DNA from: Candidatus Altimarinota bacterium
GTDB taxonomy: Bacteria > Patescibacteriota > Gracilibacteria > Absconditabacterales > Absconditicoccaceae
DNA length: 11,166 bases
NCBI GenBank assembly: GCA_015489035.1
Contig: WFMP01000070.1
Coordinates: forward strand, 1-11,166
Direction: 5' to 3'
Under the pieces are notes generated by a model. It worked only from the letters and a program-made list of their open reading frames with translations, was not told the origin of the DNA and made no database searches. A program made the translations under genes and the position numbers. This document shows, piece by piece, positions 7,686 to 11,166 of the stretch (position 1 is its first letter; each line of letters begins with the position of its first letter).

Positions 7686-10553
7686 TTATTCCACTATCTC
7701 TCCGTTTTGCATGTCTATCACTTTATCAGCAAATTTTAGTAAATTTTTGTCATGTTCTATCATAACTATGGTTTCTTGTCTGTTCAAAAACCTTCATAAA
7801 ATTTTTAATAATTTTTCAATATCCACGAAATGTAGCCCTACCGTCGGTTCGTCTAAAAAGTAAATTGTGTGCCCTTTATATTTTTTTAATAAATTTTTTA
7901 CAAGTTTAAGTCTTTGACTTTCTCATCAAGATAGTGTGTGAGCTGGTTGTCCCATTTTTAGATAACCAAGACCAATATCTTCCAAAAGTTGTAATTTTTC
8001 TTTAATTACAGGTATTGCATCAAAAAATTCTAAAGCTGAAGAAATATACATATTCAAAATATCTGAAACAGTCTTTCCATTCCAAGTTATGTTCAAAACT
8101 TCAGGTCTAAATCTTTTTCCATGACAAAGTTCACATTCTACATAAGTATCTGGTAAAAATTGTAATTCTATTTTTTTGTAACCATATCATTTACATTCTT
8201 GACAAGCTCATTTGTTAGAATTGAAACTAAAATAAGAACTGTTCAATCCATACATTTTTGCTTCTTGAGTATTTGCAAAAAGTTGTCTGATATCATCCCA
8301 AACTCAAATAAATGTAGAAGGACAAGATCTAGGATTTTTACCAATAGCACTTTGGTCTATGTAAACATAATTTTTGATATCTTCATATCATTGAATTGTG
8401 TCAATTTCTAATTTATTGTGAAAAAAATCTGTAAGAGCCTCTTTCTCAAATTTTGCATAATCAAGAGGATTTATAAGTTGTTTTGACATAATTTCAGTCC
8501 AAGAATATCATTTTTTCATCAAATGAGTTCTAATATATGCTTGAGTGATACTTTCTCTATCTTTGAAAAATTTAAAAATTGTATCATAAAGAATAGTAGT
8601 TTTACCAGCTCAGCTTGCACCTGTAATTATTGTAAATCATCATAAAGGAATTTTTATATCTATATTTTTTAAATTATGTTTATGTGCTTTTTTTACTTCT
8701 AAATATTTTTTCATGGGTGTATGTTCAAATTCTGCTTGAATTTCTTTTTTTCAAGTTACATATTCAGAAGTAAGTGTATCTGCTTCTAAAAATTTCTTAA
8801 TATTTCCAGAAAAAACTACATTTCATCCAAAATCACCAGCTCAAGGTCATATTTCTATGATATAGTCTGCATTTTTGATAAAATCTTCATTATGTTCTAC
8901 TACAATAATTGTATTTCATAACTTTTTTAATTCTTTGATAGCTTTTATGGTTTTTATACTTTCTTCTGTATCAAGTCAAATAGTTGGTTCATCCAAAACA
9001 TAAATAATTCCAGAAAGTTTGTTTCCTAGCTGTTTAGCAAGTCTAAGTCTTTGAATTTCACCACCAGAAAGAGTATTTACTCATCTTGCAAGAGTAAGAT
9101 AATCCAATCATAAATTATTTATAGTTTCTAGTTTATCAAGTAATGGTCAAATTATTCTTTTTGTTAAAATTTCTTTTTCTTTTGAAATCTTTAATTTTTT
9201 AAATTCTTTGATTAAATTTCAAATAGTTAAATTTTGATAATAAGTAATATCGGTTTCAAGTCCGGACTTGTTTTTTGTTAAAAACATTGATAATGCAAAT
9301 TCATTTAATTTTTTTCATTTACACTTGGGACATGTGTTGAAATCTACCATAGCTTGAAAATCTCTTGTAAGCATTCATTTTTCATATTGTTCTTTAATGA
9401 TACTTTCAATTCCATTATAATGTAGTGAAACAAATTTTCATCACATATTTAATTTCAAAAGTTCGTCATCTCAATTTATGATAATATCTTTAAATTCTTT
9501 ATCTAAATTTTTCCATTTTACATCAAGATTAAATTCATACATCATAGAAAGTTTTGTAAGAATTTTTTGTCCTACTGTAGAATCTCTCCAAGGTAAAATT
9601 GCTTTTTTTACAGATTGATTTTCATCTATAATTTTTTCTAAATCTACTTGTAAAGTTTCTCAAGTTCAATTACATTCAGTACAGGCTCATTCTATCCTAT
9701 TTGGTGAAAAATGTGCAGGAGTATATTCTGGAAAATGAATATTACAATTACTACAATAAGAAAAAATAGTCCAAGATTTTAAATCTAAATTACTATCTAT
9801 TTTGTCTGTAAATTCACAAGTATAAATTTGCTCATTTGTAGAAAAAAGTTTTATAAAATCTTCTTGTAATCTATGTTTAATTCATTCCTTAATTGTAATT
9901 TTATCATAAATTCAAAAAACTTCTACAGGCATATTTTCTTTTGAAAATGATGGTTCTTCAAGATAAAAATATACTGAATTAAAATCTTTTCATTTAACTA
10001 ACAATTGTGTAAATCAAGTTCATTTATCTACTTTTTTTTGATTAGCTCTGAAATATTTATCTAATTTTTTAGCATCTTTAAATTTTTGTCCATTCGATAA
10101 AAGCCATATTTTTTTATCTTTATAAACATCAAAAACTTGATTTATAATTTGGTCTATAGTTTGACTATGTATGTGGTTTCAACAATTATAACAATAAATA
10201 CTTCCAAGTTTTGAAAAAGCAAGTCTTAGATAATCATCTGTTTCAGTCATAGTTCCAACTGTTGATCTTTTGTTTCATCATTTTTTGTTTTGTTCTATAG
10301 CAATTGCAGGAGAAAGTCATTCACTATAATCTAATTCAGCTCTATCTCAAAGATTGAAAAATCATCTTAAATAAGTCGATAAACTTTCAATATATCTAAA
10401 TTGTCATTCTTTGTAAATTGTAGAAAATGCAAGTGTAGATTTACCAGAACCAGAAACTCAACTAATTACAGTTATTTTGTTTTTTGGAATTTCAATATCT
10501 ATATTTTTAAGATTGTGAGTTCTTACACCATACAGCTTGATACTATCTTTCAT
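7686..10553 (-). CDS. uvrA: UvrABC excinuclease subunit A
   Basis: UvrA is the damage-recognition ATPase of nucleotide excision repair, acting as a dimer with UvrB. The product has 955 residues, close to the usual ~940. First ABC half: Walker A SGVSGSGKST (31-40), signature LSGGEIQRLRLA (495-506), Walker B VLDEPTIGLD (519-528). Second half: Walker A GASGAGKTT (645-653), signature LSGGESQRLKL (874-884), Walker B FLDEPTVGLH (899-908). Zinc modules: Cys267/270/291/294 and Cys784/787/807/810; CYNC (121-124) and CPKC (408-411) are also present. The UvrB-binding region (~125-245) is present but divergent, which argues against a UvrA2-type paralogue. UGA encodes Gly32 and both glycines of the second LSGG (7923-7928). 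The ATG at 10553 gives MKDSIKLYGVRTHNLKNIDI, the normal N-terminus. It is the first gene of a probable four-gene operon with its own upstream promoter. Confidence 0.97.
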
Positions 10554-10590
10554 TGAAAAAAATATTATTAAAATTAAAAATCAATAAATC

Positions 10591-10618
10591 ATAATACTTT
10601 TTTATGAAGAAAATTCAA
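10591..10618 (-). promoter_or_regulatory. Likely promoter of the uvrA operon
   Basis: On the minus strand TTGAAT (10618-10613) and TATTAT (10596-10591) are separated by 16 bases and match the -35/-10 consensus at 4/6 and 5/6. The predicted start site near 10584 leaves a leader of about 30 bases before uvrA. No LexA-like or other recognised operator was seen. The sequence is very AT-rich, so chance matches are possible. Confidence 0.55.
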
Positions 10619-10637
10619 TTTAATAAAAAGTTGATTT

Positions 10638-10670
10638 TTGACAAAATATAGTAATTACTTAGAATATAAT
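10638..10670 (+). promoter_or_regulatory. Likely promoter of the zinc-ribbon gene
   Basis: A perfect -35 TTGACA (10638-10643) is followed after 16 bases by TAGAAT (10660-10665). A perfect TATAAT directly follows (10665-10670) but at a long 21-base spacing. Transcription would begin near 10672-10677, about 25-30 bases before the start codon. This is the best consensus promoter in the window and is divergent from the uvrA promoter in the same 148-base gap. Confidence 0.6.
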
Positions 10671-10701
10671 TAGTTATTTTTTTATAATGTAATGGTTTTA
10701 A

Positions 10702-11166
10702 ATGAAACAACCACAACTTCCTTGATTTGAAGAAGAAAAATTAGAAATTAATCAAGAATGAGGATATAATGAAGCTACTAACAACTTGATAAATATATTA
10801 TCTATCGAGGCTGAAAAATGTCCATCTTGTGATGAAATGTCTTTTTATAATTGAGTCTGTGAAAATTGTGGTTATGGAAAAGAAGTAGAAATTAAATATG
10901 AAAAAAAAGTAGAAACTAAGAAAGCTGAATTACAAGCTGAACAGGTCGAAGATGCGGAAGTAGATATAACAAAAGTATTAAATTTTGATAGTAATGATAT
11001 TCATAAAAAAGAATTTTTTAAAAGATTAGAAACAAAAGATAATTGTAAAATGTGATTTTATTTATTTTGAGAGTTTTTCGATATAGAAATAAAAAATGGT
11101 TGGGTAATTGAAATAGAAGTCTCATGATTAACATTTAAAAATAATAATTGAAATTTTATTGTTGTA
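10702..11166 (+). CDS. Zinc-ribbon protein of unknown function (N-terminal 155 residues; runs off window)
   Basis: The frame runs from ATG 10702 to the window edge with UGA as Gly. The start is chosen because the ATG at 10692 is in another frame and this one follows a good promoter by about 30 bases. Residues 40-56 form a four-cysteine zinc ribbon, CPSC-x9-CENC (Cys40, 43, 53, 56). It is preceded by an acidic N-terminus (MKQPQLPGFEEEKLEINQEG) and followed by a charged, coiled-coil-like linker (about 60-95). A domain beginning near residue 100 (KEFFKRLETKDNCKMGFYLFGEFFDI) looks mixed alpha/beta. I do not recognise the family. The zinc ribbon could bind nucleic acid or act in protein contacts. 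The stop codon is outside the window. Confidence 0.82.

Noticed and set aside
8199..8411. Plus-strand ORF of 70 codons
   Set aside because: Antisense to uvrA, within the strongly conserved second zinc-module region.
10692..10733. Alternative start ATG at 10692 for the right-edge gene
   Set aside because: In a different frame, without the zinc-ribbon continuation.
1..11166. Mycoplasma-type code (UGA = Trp)
   Set aside because: UGA sits at invariant glycines of G-domain and ABC motifs, and UGG already serves Trp.
1..11166. CRISPR arrays, tRNA or rRNA genes, insertion sequences
   Set aside because: No spaced repeats, cloverleaf-like or rRNA-like stretches, or transposase motifs were seen; nearly all of the window is occupied by the eight genes.

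Overview
The window comes from an AT-rich bacterium that reads UGA as glycine (translation table 25). That points to the candidate phyla Absconditabacteria (SR1) or Gracilibacteria (BD1-5) of the Patescibacteria/CPR. With the standard code every gene here breaks into fragments. With UGA read as Gly, eight long open frames appear, and UGA falls on invariant glycines: the DTPGH motif of TypA, the first Walker A of UvrA, and both glycines of the second UvrA ABC signature. UGG is still used for Trp and UAA/UAG are the only stops, so a Mycoplasma-type code is ruled out. The sequence does not separate SR1 from Gracilibacteria. No tRNA, rRNA, IS element or CRISPR array was seen.

Layout. (1) 2-1093, plus strand: the 3' end of a large unrecognised gene. 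(2) 1091-1159: interlocked convergent terminators. (3) 1148-2941, minus: typA/bipA, a ribosome-associated GTPase, with a likely promoter embedded in the terminator of the gene upstream. (4) 3017-4569, minus: a two-gene membrane cassette, lgt preceded by an overlapping gene whose product looks like a degenerate Lgt paralogue. (5) 4570-4702: a short intergenic stretch with two AT-rich palindromes. (6) 4703-10553, minus: four closely spaced genes (gaps of 22-27 bases) likely forming one operon: uvrA, a RhuM-Fic/Doc fusion gene, a DEDDy-type 3'-5' exonuclease gene, and a gene for a Lys/Glu-rich protein with one membrane segment. (7) 10554-10701: divergent promoter region. (8) 10702-11166, plus: 5' part of a zinc-ribbon protein gene that runs off the window.

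How the genes fit together. TypA, Lgt and UvrA are household functions (translation/ribosome assembly, lipoprotein maturation, nucleotide excision repair). The less ordinary part is the uvrA operon, which joins a DNA-damage sensor to a Fic/Doc-type enzyme with a DNA-binding-like N-terminus, a predicted nuclease and an unknown membrane-anchored protein. Other points of interest are the Lgt/Lgt-like pair, in which the recognised Lgt lacks a histidine known to be essential in E. coli, the near-total absence of CGA/CGG codons, and the absence of recognisable Shine-Dalgarno sequences before any start in the window.
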